NCBI RefSeq assembly: GCF_030254645.1
Contig: NZ_CP116346.1
Location: 1,034,001 to 1,098,000 of the forward strand
Source: Paucibacter sediminis
GTDB taxonomy: Bacteria; Pseudomonadota; Gammaproteobacteria; Burkholderiales; Burkholderiaceae_C
Length of the DNA stretch: 64,000 nucleotides
Reading direction: 5' to 3'
Shown: positions 1 to 9,000 of the stretch, piece by piece
How positions within the stretch are numbered: the stretch's first letter is position 1
How the letters are laid out: each line of letters opens with the position of its first letter
Notes under the pieces: model-generated
Told to the model about the DNA's origin: nothing
Database searches by the model: none
Seen by the model: the letters and a program-made list of their open reading frames with translations, nothing else
Made by a program: the position numbers and the translations under genes

Positions 1-23
1 TGGATGGGCTTCTGAATGATGTC

Positions 24-99
24 TGGTGGCCTGGGGCGGAATCGAACCACCGACACGCGGATTTTCAATCCGCTGCTCTACCAACTGAGCTACCAGGCC
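24..99 (-). tRNA. tRNA-Phe (anticodon GAA)
   Basis: The minus strand folds into a complete 76-nt tRNA cloverleaf. The 7-bp acceptor stem pairs GGCCTGG with CCAGGCC, the D-loop region reads AGCTCAGTTGGTAGAGC, and the T-arm carries GGTTCGATTCC. The anticodon loop TTGAAAA gives anticodon GAA, so it decodes Phe. The 3' CCA is encoded in the DNA. A TTGAAA hexamer at 128-133 (minus) could be its -35 element, but no good -10 follows, so I do not claim a promoter. Confidence 0.97.
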
Positions 100-167
100 T
101 TGTCTAGTCACCGCTGCTTGGTGGCTTTTTCAAGCCGCCCAAATCAGCGAAGACCAAGAGTGTAGCA

Positions 168-872
168 CTAAATTCCGCTGTTGCGCTTGTTTCTTGTGAG
201 ATCGACACCCAGCTGCTTGAGCTTGCGGTACAGATGGGTGCGCTCGAGGCCGGTCTTCTCGGCCACGCGGGTCATCGAGCCGTTCTCCTTGGCGAGGTGG
301 AATTCGAAGTAGCTCTTCTCGAAGGCATCGCGCGCCTCGCGCAGCGGCCGGTCCAGCTCGAACACCTGCTCGGAGGCCAGGCCCTGGGGCGGCAGGGCCA
401 CCGCGGGCGCCACGCTCAGGCCGGTGGGCGCATGCGAGATGGGCAGGCCGCCCACCATGTCGTTGCGCTCGAAGCTGGCCATCGTCACCGTGGGCGCGGG
501 GCGCGGCGCGGTCTTCACCAGGGCCTGCTCCACCGCACGCAGCAGCTTCTGCAGGGTGATGGGCTTTTCGAGGAAGGCGATGGCACCGAACTTGGTGGCT
601 TCCACCGCGGTGTCGATGGTGCCGTGGCCGCTCATCATGATCACCGGCATCGAGAGCTGGCCCGAGCTGCCCCACTCCTTCAGCAGCGTGATGCCATCGA
701 CATCGGGCATCCAGATGTCCAGCAGCACCAGGTCCGGGCGCATGCGCTCGCGCACGCTGCGGGCCTGGGCGGCGTTCTCCGCCAGTTCGATGGTGTGCCC
801 CTCGTCGGAGAGGATTTCAGACAAGAGGGCTCGGATGCCCAGTTCGTCGTCGACTACAAGAATGGTTGCCAT
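168..872 (-). CDS. Response regulator, short NtrX-like (receiver plus Fis-type HTH, no AAA+ domain)
   Basis: A 234-residue DNA-binding response regulator. The N-terminal receiver has the acidic pair D8-D9, the phospho-acceptor D52 (LLDIWMPD) and K103 (EKP). The C-terminal 45 residues form a Fis-type helix-turn-helix (SMTRVAEKTGLERTHLYRKL) as in NtrX and NtrC. The roughly 230-residue AAA+ sigma54-activating domain of classical NtrX is absent, so it probably acts as a simple activator or repressor. It starts 13 nt after the stop of the NtrY-like kinase, its evident partner. The role in nitrogen or redox control is inferred from family and context. Confidence 0.88.
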   Translation of the reverse strand: MATILVVDDELGIRALLSEILSDEGHTIELAENAAQARSVRERMRPDLVLLDIWMPDVDGITLLKEWGSSGQLSMPVIMMSGHGTIDTAVEATKFGAIAFLEKPITLQKLLRAVEQALVKTAPRPAPTVTMASFERNDMVGGLPISHAPTGLSVAPAVALPPQGLASEQVFELDRPLREARDAFEKSYFEFHLAKENGSMTRVAEKTGLERTHLYRKLKQLGVDLTRNKRNSGI

Positions 873-885
873 GTATGCCTACTGT

Positions 886-3147
886 TCACGCGGGCCGGCG
901 CGTTTCTGGCGTCTCGGCCGGGCTCGGTGCAGTCGCGAGTTTTGAAAATGATAACGAAACTTGAGCGCCCACTACCGGCAGCGCCTCGTCGCCTTCCTTG
1001 TGCAGATTCACCAGGCGGATGCGGGCGCCATGTTCATCTGCGATTTTCTTCACCACCGCCAGCCCGAGGCCGGTGCCCTTGGACTTGGTCGTCACGTAAG
1101 GCTCGAAGGCCCTCTTGAGCACCTTCTCCGCAAAACCGGGCCCATTGTCCGTCACTTGCAGACGCAGGCCGCGCAGCTCTCCGGCATCGCTGAAAGCCTT
1201 CTGCGTGCGCACGGTCACATGGCCGTCGGGCCGCTCGCTCACGGCGTCGAGCGCGTTCTGCACCAGGTTGTGGATGACCTGGCGCAGCTGGGTGGCGTCG
1301 CCGTTGATGAGGGGCGGCTCGCTCGTCAGCTCGGCATGCAGGCGGCCGGCTTCCTGCGCCGGCGCGTAAAGCATCAGCACCTCGCTCACCAACGCGTTCA
1401 GGTCCAGGCCCTTGAGGCTGGCGGCGGGCAGGCGCGCGTAATCGCGGAACTCGTTCACCAGCTGCTTCATCGCCTGCACCTGGTTGACGATGGTGGCCAC
1501 CGAGCGCACCAGCATGGCCTGGTCGGTACCCTCGAGCTTGGCCTCGAGCTTGTGCTGCAGGCGCTCGGCGGAGAGCTGGATGGGCGTGAGCGGGTTCTTG
1601 ATCTCGTGCGCCAGGCGGCGCGCCACCTCGCTCCACGCCTGGGAGCGCTGGGCTGAGACCACCTCGGAGATATCGTCGAACACCATCAGGCGCGCATCAT
1701 GCGGCAAGGATGCGCCTCGCACCAGCAGGGTTAGCACGTCCTGGCTCTGGTCCAGCTGCAGCTCGAACGCCTCTTGCCAATGGTCGCGCTCGCCCGCGCC
1801 CTCGGTGCCCAGCCGGGTGCCGGCATTCATGTCGTAGCGCTGCCAGACCGCCTTGGCAAAGGCCGCCAGCTCCGGCACCTCGTCCAGCTGCCGGCCGCGG
1901 TAGGCCGCCAGCGGCAGCTTGAGGATGCGGGTGGCGCCGGGGTTGACGGTGTCGATGCGCTGCTGGGCATCGAACACGATCACGCCGGCGGTGAGGTTGT
2001 CCAGAATCGTCTGCAGATTGGTGCGCGCGCTCTCCAGCTGGGCCACGCTCTGCTCCACCAGGCCGCGCGCATCGGCGAGCTGCTGGGTCATGTCGGCGAA
2101 GGAACGCGTCAGGCCGCCCAGCTCGTCGCGCGAGCTCAGCACCGGCTTGCGCGTCAGGTCGCCCTGCGCCACCTGGCGCACGCCATCGGCCAGCAGCAGC
2201 AGCGGGCGCGCCAGCTGGTTGCCCAGCGTCACCGCCAGCAGCAGTGCGGCAAACACCGCCAGCACCAGCACCAGGGTCAGGGTGCCCAGGTACATGCGGC
2301 GCAGGCCATCGCGTTCGAGGCCGCGCTGCAGGTACTCGGCATTCGCCGCCTGCACCGCCAGCGCATTCGCCACCATGCTGGCGGGCAGGGCCTGCACCAC
2401 CATCAGGTAGCGGTCGCCGCCGCCCAGGCTGAGATCGCTGGAGGGCAGCAGGGCCAGCGCGCGCAGGCGCGGCGGGTCTTCCTCCAGGCTGTCGATCTTG
2501 CTCACCAGGCCCCGGGCACGTGCCTGGCGCAGCAGCTCGGGCTGGGGCCGGTCGGGGGTGAGCGAATGGGTGTCACCGCCCACGCCCACCAGGATCTGGC
2601 CGTTGGGCCCCACCAGGGCCACGGTGCGCGCCGAGAGCTGCTCGCGCACGCGCTCCAGCGCCAGCGTCTGCGGCATGCTGTTGAGCTCGGCCAGGCGCTC
2701 GGCGGCGCTGCGCGTCTTCACGCCCAGGTCGTCCACCAGACTGTCCAACGTGCCCTGGCCCAGCTTGAGGCCGGCGTCCAGCGCGCTGGCCAGCTTCACA
2801 TCGAACCAGCTCTCGATGCTGCGGTTCACGAACTGGTAGGAGACGGTGTAGATCAACAGCCCCGGCACCACCCCCACCAGCGCGAAGATGGCCGCCAGCT
2901 TGAGCAGCAGGCGGCTGCCGAACTTGCCGCGCTTCACGCGTATCACCAGGCGCACCGCGGCGATGCCGATCACCAGCACCAGCAGCGCCGCCACCACCAC
3001 GTTGAGCCAGAACAGCCAGACATAGTGGCGCTCGAAGAAGCCGCGCGGCGCGGTGGCGCCGATCGAGAGCAGGAAGGCCAGCACCCCGCAGGCGCCGGTC
3101 ACCGCCACCAGGGAGACCACCCAGGCCCAACGCGCCGCTTTTGTCAT
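886..3147 (-). CDS. NtrY-like sensor histidine kinase
   Basis: A 753-residue membrane histidine kinase of the NtrY type. Two N-terminal hydrophobic segments (about 7-30 and 45-68) and a third near 82-105 precede a periplasmic stretch. A further TM lies near 285-308, then HAMP (LARPLLLLADGVRQVAQGDL), a PAS domain, a HisKA domain with the phospho-accepting His in RRLAHEIKNPLTPIQLSAER, and an HATPase_c domain (NLVQNALDAV, DNGPGF, KGTGLGLAVVKK). Its ATG overlaps the stop of the DUF4390 gene by 4 nt, so the two are translationally coupled. Its likely phosphorylation partner is the short NtrX-like regulator just downstream. Confidence 0.92.
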   Translation of the reverse strand: MTKAARWAWVVSLVAVTGACGVLAFLLSIGATAPRGFFERHYVWLFWLNVVVAALLVLVIGIAAVRLVIRVKRGKFGSRLLLKLAAIFALVGVVPGLLIYTVSYQFVNRSIESWFDVKLASALDAGLKLGQGTLDSLVDDLGVKTRSAAERLAELNSMPQTLALERVREQLSARTVALVGPNGQILVGVGGDTHSLTPDRPQPELLRQARARGLVSKIDSLEEDPPRLRALALLPSSDLSLGGGDRYLMVVQALPASMVANALAVQAANAEYLQRGLERDGLRRMYLGTLTLVLVLAVFAALLLAVTLGNQLARPLLLLADGVRQVAQGDLTRKPVLSSRDELGGLTRSFADMTQQLADARGLVEQSVAQLESARTNLQTILDNLTAGVIVFDAQQRIDTVNPGATRILKLPLAAYRGRQLDEVPELAAFAKAVWQRYDMNAGTRLGTEGAGERDHWQEAFELQLDQSQDVLTLLVRGASLPHDARLMVFDDISEVVSAQRSQAWSEVARRLAHEIKNPLTPIQLSAERLQHKLEAKLEGTDQAMLVRSVATIVNQVQAMKQLVNEFRDYARLPAASLKGLDLNALVSEVLMLYAPAQEAGRLHAELTSEPPLINGDATQLRQVIHNLVQNALDAVSERPDGHVTVRTQKAFSDAGELRGLRLQVTDNGPGFAEKVLKRAFEPYVTTKSKGTGLGLAVVKKIADEHGARIRLVNLHKEGDEALPVVGAQVSLSFSKLATAPSPAETPETRRPA

Positions 3148-3773
3148 GGCGCCAGCTTGGCGCTGAAGTCCGGGTTCAGGTTCAGCGTGCGCTCAACCTT
3201 CAGGTCCCAGCCCTGCGGCGCGCCCAGGCCGATCTGCATCGGCCGCGGCAGCTGGCTGGTGTCGAGCTTGTAGCTGAACTCCAGGTAGTAGCGGCCGTCG
3301 TCCTCCAGCTCCTTGGCCTCGGCGATGCGCCAGCCCGACACGCCGCGCAGCGAGGCCACCGCCTCGGCCAGGCTCTCGTAGCTCTGGTTCAGGCCGCCGG
3401 TGCTGACGCGGTACTGCCGGGTCAGCGGCTGCCAGGCCAGGCGCCAGCTGCGCGAGGCGCGCGCCACGCGGGCATCGCGCCAGTACCAGCGGTTGCGCAG
3501 CACCGCCGCCTCGGCGGAGAAATAGATCGGCACGCCCTTGGCCAGCGCCTCTTCCACCGGCTTGGGCAGCTCGAAACGGGTGCTGAAGTTGAGCGCCAGG
3601 CCATCATCCACGCGCTCGGTGCTGAGCTGGTTCAGCAGCACGCCGTCGGCGCGCGCCAGCCCCAGACCCAGGCCGAGCCACAGCAGCAGCCCGGCCAGCC
3701 ACAGCAGCGCCCGGCCCGGGCGGGCGGCGCTGGCGGGCCTGGAGGTGGACGAGAAGGGCGTGCTGAGGATCAA
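3144..3773 (-). CDS. DUF4390 domain-containing exported protein
   Basis: A 209-residue protein of unknown function. A hydrophobic segment at about 22-41 ending in ALAR-like residues (GLGLARADGV) looks like a signal peptide or membrane anchor, followed by a beta-rich periplasmic domain (LSTERVDDGLALNFSTRFEL). It sits 8 nt after rsmB and overlaps ntrY by 4 nt. The order rsmB, DUF4390, ntrY, ntrX is conserved in Burkholderiales (family knowledge). Its position just ahead of a membrane kinase makes an accessory envelope-sensing role possible, but nothing in the sequence shows this. Confidence 0.85.
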   Translation of the reverse strand: MILSTPFSSTSRPASAARPGRALLWLAGLLLWLGLGLGLARADGVLLNQLSTERVDDGLALNFSTRFELPKPVEEALAKGVPIYFSAEAAVLRNRWYWRDARVARASRSWRLAWQPLTRQYRVSTGGLNQSYESLAEAVASLRGVSGWRIAEAKELEDDGRYYLEFSYKLDTSQLPRPMQIGLGAPQGWDLKVERTLNLNPDFSAKLAP

Positions 3774-3781
3774 GGCGCGGT

Positions 3782-5140
3782 TCAGGCTTGCTTGGTGATG
3801 AGGGCGTAGTAGAAGCCGTCCAAAGCCGCGGCTCCCTCCACATGCGTCTCATTGTCGGCCAGGGGCAGCAGGTGACCCGTGACGCCTTGCACCGCGATGG
3901 ACTTGGCATCGGCATGGCGTTGCAAAAACGCGTCGGTCTGCGCCTGGCCCTCGGCCTTGAACACCGAGCAGGTGGCGTAGACCAGGCGGCCGCCCGGCTT
4001 CAGCGTGGGCCACAAGGCCTCCAGCAGCTCGGCCTGGATGGCCGCCAGCTGGGGGATGTCGCCCGGCCGGCGCAGCCAGCGCACGTCCGGGTGACGGCGC
4101 ACGATGCCCGAGGCGCTGCAGGGCGCATCCAGCAGGATGGCGTCGAAGGGCCGGCCATCCCACCAGGCGGCGGGCTGGCGCGCATCGGCGGCCTTCAGCG
4201 TGGCGCGCTGCCCCAGGCGGTCGAGGTTCTGCTGCACGCGCTGCAGGCGCTTGGGGTCGGCATCCAGGGCCAGCAGCTCGATATCGGGTCGCAGTTCCAG
4301 CAGGTGCGCGGTCTTGCCGCCCGGCGCGGCGCAGGCATCCAGCACCCGGGCGCCCGGGGTCAGGTCTTGCGGCTGCCACTGCAACAGCAGCGGGGCGGCC
4401 AGCTGGGCGGCGGCGTCCTGCACCGACACCTCGCCCGCCTCGAAGCCCGGCAGGGCAGTGACGGGCACGGCCTTGGCCAGCCGCACCGCCTGCGGCGTCA
4501 CGCCGTCCAGGGCCTGGGCGGCAATCCCGGCCGCGGCCAGGCGCTCCAGATAGGCGGCGGCCGTGCCGTGGCGGGCGTTCACGCGCAGGGTCATCGGCGG
4601 GTGCAGATTGTTGGCGGCCAGGATGGCGGGCCATTGCTCCGGCCAATCCTGGCGCAGCTGTGCGATCCACCAGGCCGGGTGGTTGTGGCTGGCCACCGCA
4701 TCGGCCTGCAGCTGCGCCAGCAGGGCGCTGCGCTCGCGCAGAAAGCGGCGCAGCACCGCATTGACGAAATTGGCGCTGCCCTGGGCGCGCTGGCGCACCG
4801 CGCTCACCGCCTGGTCCACCACGGTGTGCTCAGCATAGGGCGGCGCCTCCTCACGCTGCGGGGGCAGCAGCAGGGCCAGCGCGCAGATCAAGAGGTTGTC
4901 CACCTTGGGCGGCGGCGCCTTGGGCGCCAGCAGGGCGCGCAGGGCCTGGGCCGTGCCGAGCCGGCGCAGCACCAGAAAGCTCAGTGCCTGCGTGCCCGGG
5001 CGCAGGGCGGCGGGGCAGCGCCCCAGCAGCTCGGTGAGCGATTGGCCGGCGCGCACGGCCTGCACGGCATCGGCCACCTGCAGGAGCAGGCGTTGCAGGG
5101 TGGCGGACTGAGGCGAAGAGGGGACTGCGGGCTTTGGCAC
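3782..5140 (-). CDS. rsmB: 16S rRNA (cytosine-967-C5)-methyltransferase RsmB
   Basis: Transfers a methyl group from SAM to C5 of C967 in 16S rRNA. The N-terminal NusB-like RNA-binding domain (about 1-130) is followed by a Rossmann methyltransferase domain with the SAM loop DACAAPGGKTAHLLEL, motif IV DAPCSASG and the catalytic TCS motif (YATCSVFKAEGQ). From the GTG at 5140 it is 452 residues, normal for the family. A longer reading from a GTG at 5215 adds 25 residues of low-complexity sequence inside the folE promoter region and is less likely. Neither start has a strong ribosome binding site. First gene of the run ending in the NtrX-like regulator. Confidence 0.92.
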   Translation of the reverse strand: MPKPAVPSSPQSATLQRLLLQVADAVQAVRAGQSLTELLGRCPAALRPGTQALSFLVLRRLGTAQALRALLAPKAPPPKVDNLLICALALLLPPQREEAPPYAEHTVVDQAVSAVRQRAQGSANFVNAVLRRFLRERSALLAQLQADAVASHNHPAWWIAQLRQDWPEQWPAILAANNLHPPMTLRVNARHGTAAAYLERLAAAGIAAQALDGVTPQAVRLAKAVPVTALPGFEAGEVSVQDAAAQLAAPLLLQWQPQDLTPGARVLDACAAPGGKTAHLLELRPDIELLALDADPKRLQRVQQNLDRLGQRATLKAADARQPAAWWDGRPFDAILLDAPCSASGIVRRHPDVRWLRRPGDIPQLAAIQAELLEALWPTLKPGGRLVYATCSVFKAEGQAQTDAFLQRHADAKSIAVQGVTGHLLPLADNETHVEGAAALDGFYYALITKQA

Positions 5141-5256
5141 GGCGGCAGTGTAGAGCCACCCCGGGGGCCACGCCGGGGCCGGGCTCGACCTGCAAGGTTT
5201 TGCCAATCCGGCCACAATCCCGGCAACCGAGCTACCTGCCGAGAGACGAGAAGCCC

Positions 5257-5976
5257 ATGCCCGCCAAGAATCCGCCCCAGCTGGCCGCCGCCGAACTGGC
5301 CGCTCTGCCCGCTTCCGAGCGCATCCGCTACCGCCTCATCAGCGCCAACTGCCGCCACCACGCCAACGACAACATCGCCGCCTTCATCGAGGCGGGCGAG
5401 CTGGACGAGTTGCAGGCCGAGGTGCAGGCCAAGCTGCAGGAGGTGCTGCGCGCCATGGTGATCGACACCGACAGCGACCACAACACCCAGGAAACCGCCA
5501 AGCGCGTGGCCAAGATGTTCGTGCGCGAGATCTACAAGGGCCGCTATGTCGAGGCGCCGCCGGTGACCGAGTTCCCCAACGTCACGCGCCTCAACGAGCT
5601 GATGATCGTCGGGCCCATCAAGGTGCGCAGCGCCTGCTCGCACCACCTCTGCCCGATCATGGGCCGGGTCTGGATCGGCCTGCTGCCCAACGAGCATTCC
5701 AACCTGATCGGTCTCTCCAAGTACGCGCGCCTGACCGACTGGATCATGAGCCGGCCGCAGATCCAGGAAGAGGCCGTCACCATGCTGGCCAACGAGCTGC
5801 AGGAACGCGTGCAGCCCGACGGTCTCGCCATCGTGATGGAAGCCGACCATTTCTGCATGCATTGGCGCGGCGTCAAGGACAGCGAGTCCATGATGACCAA
5901 CAGTGTGATGCGCGGCGCCTTCCTGAAGGATCCCAACCTGCGTCGCGAGTTCCTCTCATTGCTCAGCAAGAAGTGA
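5257..5976 (+). CDS. folE: GTP cyclohydrolase I
   Basis: Converts GTP to 7,8-dihydroneopterin triphosphate, the first step of folate and pterin synthesis. The 239-residue protein carries the zinc and active-site signature (IKVRSACSHHLCPIMG), the QEEAV stretch and the C-terminal MHWRGVKD segment. The start is the ATG at 5257 with a GAGAG-type Shine-Dalgarno at about 5241. An upstream in-frame extension lacks conservation and crosses the opposite rsmB start. Only 10 nt separate it from the BLUF gene, so the two are probably co-transcribed. FolE products also feed the methenyltetrahydrofolate antenna of photolyases, which makes that pairing worth noting. Confidence 0.95.
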   Translation: MPAKNPPQLAAAELAALPASERIRYRLISANCRHHANDNIAAFIEAGELDELQAEVQAKLQEVLRAMVIDTDSDHNTQETAKRVAKMFVREIYKGRYVEAPPVTEFPNVTRLNELMIVGPIKVRSACSHHLCPIMGRVWIGLLPNEHSNLIGLSKYARLTDWIMSRPQIQEEAVTMLANELQERVQPDGLAIVMEADHFCMHWRGVKDSESMMTNSVMRGAFLKDPNLRREFLSLLSKK

Positions 5977-5986
5977 CCCCACCATC

Positions 5987-6409
5987 ATGCTAGTCCGCCT
6001 CCTCTATGCCAGCCGCGCCGTCCAGCCCCTGAGCGACGCCGATCTCGCCACCATCCTGAAGCAGTCGCGCGAGCACAATCCCGCCGAGGGCCTGACCGGC
6101 CTGCTGTGCTACAGCGAGGGCGTGTTCATGCAGGTGCTGGAGGGCGGCCGCGACGCGGTGAACGCGCGCTACAAGCACATCGTCGGCGACACGCGCCACA
6201 AGGACGTGATCCTGCTCAGCTACGAGGAAGTGCCCGAGCGCCAGTTCGCCGGCTGGACCATGGGCCAGGTGAACCTGCACCGCCTCAACCCCGCCCTGGT
6301 GCTGAAGTACTGCGACTCCACCCGGCTCGACCCCTACGCGATGAGCGGCCGCGCGGTGATGGCGCTGTTCCAGGAGCTGGTGAGCTCGGGCGCCATCGTC
6401 TGCAGCTGA
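5987..6409 (+). CDS. Single-domain BLUF blue-light photoreceptor
   Basis: A 140-residue BLUF (FAD-binding blue-light sensor) protein with no attached output domain. All key residues are present at the spacing known for AppA and PixD: Y7 (LLYAS), N31, Q49 in FMQVLEG, and W90 and M92 in FAGWTMG. Other family marks are the GLTGLL and GDTRHKDV segments. After the BLUF core the last 45 residues form a short C-terminal helical cap. Light switching of the FAD hydrogen-bond network should be functional; the partner that receives the signal is unknown. It follows folE by 10 nt and ends 7 nt from the convergent LemA-like gene. Confidence 0.92.
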   Translation: MLVRLLYASRAVQPLSDADLATILKQSREHNPAEGLTGLLCYSEGVFMQVLEGGRDAVNARYKHIVGDTRHKDVILLSYEEVPERQFAGWTMGQVNLHRLNPALVLKYCDSTRLDPYAMSGRAVMALFQELVSSGAIVCS

Positions 6410-6416
6410 GCGCGCA

Positions 6417-6962
6417 TCAGAGCGAACGCGCTTCGGCGAAGCCGAAGAAGCTGCTCAGCACCCGCGTCGGGAACTGCTGCACCGCCTGGTTGTAGGCGCC
6501 CACCGCCTGGTTGAAGACCTGGCGCGCGAAGGCGCGGTGGCGCTCCACCATCTTGAGCTCGTCCGCCAGGGTATAGACCTCGGGGTGCTCGCGCAGCTCG
6601 CCATGGTGCTCGATCAGCGACATCAGGCGCGTCAGCGCGGCCGCATGCACGGCCGCGGCCACCGCCAGATTGGCCAGCGGGTCGGCCGCGAAGGGGCGCG
6701 CGCGCACCGTCTGGGCCGCCGCATGGGCCTCGGCCTGAGCCGTTTCCAGCGCATCGAAGGTGGCCTGCTCGTTGCTGAGCAGCGGGCGCAGCAGGCTCAG
6801 CAGCTTGGCGCACAGCGCGGCGCGCTGGTTCAGCGCCTCGTCCAGCTGGGCATAGGCCGCGACGATGGCATTGCGCAGCCGCATCACGCGGTTGTAGGCG
6901 CCCACGGCCCAGAAGAACAGCGCGGCCAGGCTGACCCAGCCGGCCCAGGACCAGGTGTTCAT
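6417..6962 (-). CDS. LemA family protein
   Basis: A 181-residue LemA-family membrane protein. One N-terminal TM helix (about 5-23) is followed by [28 protein letters not shown], the LemA signature in which the usual second Asn is part of a helical hairpin, and by long amphipathic helices. The C-terminal [23 protein letters not shown] segment is also typical. Function of the family is not settled; it is generally placed in the envelope. Its ATG overlaps the queC stop (ATGA), so it is the distal member of the proA-queC run. Confidence 0.88.
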   Translation of the reverse strand: MNTWSWAGWVSLAALFFWAVGAYNRVMRLRNAIVAAYAQLDEALNQRAALCAKLLSLLRPLLSNEQATFDALETAQAEAHAAAQTVRARPFAADPLANLAVAAAVHAAALTRLMSLIEHHGELREHPEVYTLADELKMVERHRAFARQVFNQAVGAYNQAVQQFPTRVLSSFFGFAEARSL

Positions 6963-7672
6963 CGCACCCCGGCCCGGTATTCCTCATGGCCGCGCGCGCG
7001 CAGCTCGCAGGCCGGGCAGCTGCCGCAGCCATAACCCCAGGCATGGCGCTGGCTGCGCTCGCCCAGGTAGCAGGTGTGGGTGTGCTCGATGATCAGCTCG
7101 TTGAGCGCCGCGCCGCCGAGCTGCGCGGTGAGCGCCCAGGTCTCGGCCTTGGTGATGAACATCAGCGGCGTCTCCAGCGTCATGGGCGCGTCCAGGCCCA
7201 GGCTCAGCGCCACCTGCAAGGCCTTCAGCGTGTTGTCGCGGCAGTCGGGGTAGCCGGAGAAATCGGTCTCGCACATGCCCCCCACCAGCACCGAGGCGCC
7301 GCGGCGGTAGGCCAGCGTGGCGGCGAAGGTGAGGAACAGCAGATTGCGGCCCGGCACAAAGGTGTTGGGCAGGCCGTTGGCCTGCATCTCGATGGCGCGC
7401 GCCTCGGTCAGCGCGGTGTCCGAGATCTGGCCCAGCAGGCCCAGGTCCAGCAGATGGTCCTCGCCCAGCTTGGCGGCCCAGGCCGGAAAGGCGGCGGCGA
7501 GCTCGCGCCGCACCACCTGCCGGCAGTCCAGCTCGACGCGATGCCGCTGGCCGTAATCGAAGCCGATGGTCTCCACCTCGGCATAGCGCTGCAGCGCCCA
7601 GGCCAGGCAGGCGGTGGAATCCTGGCCGCCGGAGAACAGCACCAGCGCCTTGCGCGTGGCCGCCGCGCTCAT
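6959..7672 (-). CDS. queC: 7-cyano-7-deazaguanine synthase QueC
   Basis: ATP-dependent conversion of 7-carboxy-7-deazaguanine to preQ0 in the queuosine pathway. The PP-loop SGGQDST lies near the N terminus and the zinc-binding cysteines are at the C terminus (CYLGE, then [10 protein letters not shown]). The ATG at 7672 gives 237 residues, a normal length; an 11-residue longer form from 7705 is poorly supported. The start overlaps the proA stop by 4 nt and its own stop overlaps the LemA-like gene by 4 nt. No queD, queE or queF is seen in this window. Confidence 0.95.
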   Translation of the reverse strand: MSAAATRKALVLFSGGQDSTACLAWALQRYAEVETIGFDYGQRHRVELDCRQVVRRELAAAFPAWAAKLGEDHLLDLGLLGQISDTALTEARAIEMQANGLPNTFVPGRNLLFLTFAATLAYRRGASVLVGGMCETDFSGYPDCRDNTLKALQVALSLGLDAPMTLETPLMFITKAETWALTAQLGGAALNELIIEHTHTCYLGERSQRHAWGYGCGSCPACELRARGHEEYRAGVR

Positions 7673-8940
7673 TGGCGCACCTCGCCCTGCCCCAGCACCA
7701 GCCACTTCATCGAGGTCAGGCCCTCCAGGCCTACCGGGCCGCGGGCATGGAACTTGTCGGTGGAGATGCCGATCTCGGCGCCCAGGCCGTACTCGAAGCC
7801 ATCGGCAAAGCGCGTGCTGGCGTTCACCATCACGCTGGCCGAATCGACCTCGCGCAGAAAGCGCATCGCGTTCGGGTGGTTAGTGGTGAGGATGGCGTCG
7901 GTGTGGTGCGAGCCGTAGCGGTTGATGTGGGCAATCGCCTCGTCCAGGCTGTCCACCACCTTGACGCTGATGATGGGAGCCAGGTATTCCTCGCTCCAGT
8001 CGGCCTCGGTGGCCGGCTTGGCGCCGGGCAGCAAGGCCAGGGTGCGCAGGCAGCCGCGCATCTCCACGCCCTTGGCCGCGAAGATCGCCGCGATGCGCGG
8101 CAGGAAGGCGCCCGCCTGCTTGCTGTGCACCAGCAGCGACTCGGTGGCATTGCAGGGGCTGTATTTCTGCGTCTTGGCGTTGTCCACCACCTTGAGCGCC
8201 AGCTCCAGATCGACCTCGGCATCCACATAGCTGTGGCAGTTGCCGTCCAGGTGCTTGATCACCGGCACGCGCGCCTCGCGGCTGATGCGCTCGATCAGGC
8301 CCTTGCCGCCGCGCGGGATGATCACATCCACATACTCGGGCATGGCGATCAGCAGGCCTACCGCGGCGCGGTCGGTGGTGTTGACGAGTTGCACGCCGTC
8401 GGCGGGCAGGCCGGCCTCCTGCAGCGCCGCCGCCACCAGGGCGGCCAGCGCCAGATTGGAATGCAGGGCCTCGGAACCACCGCGCAGGATGCAGGCATTG
8501 CCGCTCTTGATCGCCAGCGAGGCGGCCTCGATGGTGACATTGGGCCGGCTCTCGTAAATCATGCCGAACACGCCCAGGGGCACGCGCATCTGGCCCACGC
8601 TGATGCCGCTGGGGCGGCGCTTCACGCCGCTGATCTCGCCGATCGGATCGGGCATGGCGGCGATCTGCTCGCAGCCCTCGGCCACCGTGGCCAGCACCTT
8701 GGGCGCCAGCTTGAGGCGGTCCAGCATCGGCGCATCCAGGCCGCTGGCGGCCTGCAGATCGCGCTCGTTGGCGGCCTGCAGGGCCGGGCCGGCCTCGCGC
8801 AGGCGGCGCGCCAGCGCCAGCAGGGCCTGGTTCTTGGCGGCCGTGGAGGCCGCGGCCATCAGGGTGGCGGCGGCGCGGGCGCGTTCGCCCAGCTGCCGCA
8901 TATAGGGCGCGAGATCGTTGGGGAGGACTGCTGCGTTCAT
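7669..8940 (-). CDS. proA: Glutamate-5-semialdehyde dehydrogenase (gamma-glutamyl phosphate reductase)
   Basis: Second enzyme of proline synthesis: NADPH-dependent reduction of gamma-glutamyl phosphate. The 423-residue aldehyde-dehydrogenase-fold protein has the NADP loop region ([10 protein letters not shown]), [11 protein letters not shown], the catalytic Cys in [12 protein letters not shown], and the C-terminal [13 protein letters not shown] and [12 protein letters not shown] blocks. I chose the ATG at 8940; another ATG three codons upstream (8949) is equally possible. It is coupled to queC by an ATGA overlap. The partner kinase proB is not in the window. Confidence 0.95.
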   Translation of the reverse strand: MNAAVLPNDLAPYMRQLGERARAAATLMAAASTAAKNQALLALARRLREAGPALQAANERDLQAASGLDAPMLDRLKLAPKVLATVAEGCEQIAAMPDPIGEISGVKRRPSGISVGQMRVPLGVFGMIYESRPNVTIEAASLAIKSGNACILRGGSEALHSNLALAALVAAALQEAGLPADGVQLVNTTDRAAVGLLIAMPEYVDVIIPRGGKGLIERISREARVPVIKHLDGNCHSYVDAEVDLELALKVVDNAKTQKYSPCNATESLLVHSKQAGAFLPRIAAIFAAKGVEMRGCLRTLALLPGAKPATEADWSEEYLAPIISVKVVDSLDEAIAHINRYGSHHTDAILTTNHPNAMRFLREVDSASVMVNASTRFADGFEYGLGAEIGISTDKFHARGPVGLEGLTSMKWLVLGQGEVRQ

Positions 8941-8967
8941 GGCGAGCATTCTCGCCCAAGCCCGGAA

Positions 8968-9000
8968 ATCACGCGCTCATCACGCGCCCATCACGCGCTG
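8968..9000. repeat. Three tandem 11-bp repeats giving stop codons in all three minus-strand frames
   Basis: ATCACGCGCTC, ATCACGCGCCC and ATCACGCGCTG lie head to tail. On the minus strand each unit contains TGATG, so TGA occurs at offsets of 0, 11 and 22 nt, one per reading frame. The first TGA met ends the GNAT gene; the rest lie in the short gap before proA. Each TGA also overlaps an ATG, which could support translational restart. This is seen directly; any function is inference. Confidence 0.75.

Noticed and set aside
128-133. TTGAAA as the -35 of the tRNA-Phe promoter
   Set aside because: The hexamer at 17 bp downstream (TGACTA) is a poor -10, so the promoter could not be supported.
5141-5256. 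CarH/LitR-type box upstream of folE
   Set aside because: No GGACAAA half-site or related palindrome is present between rsmB and folE.
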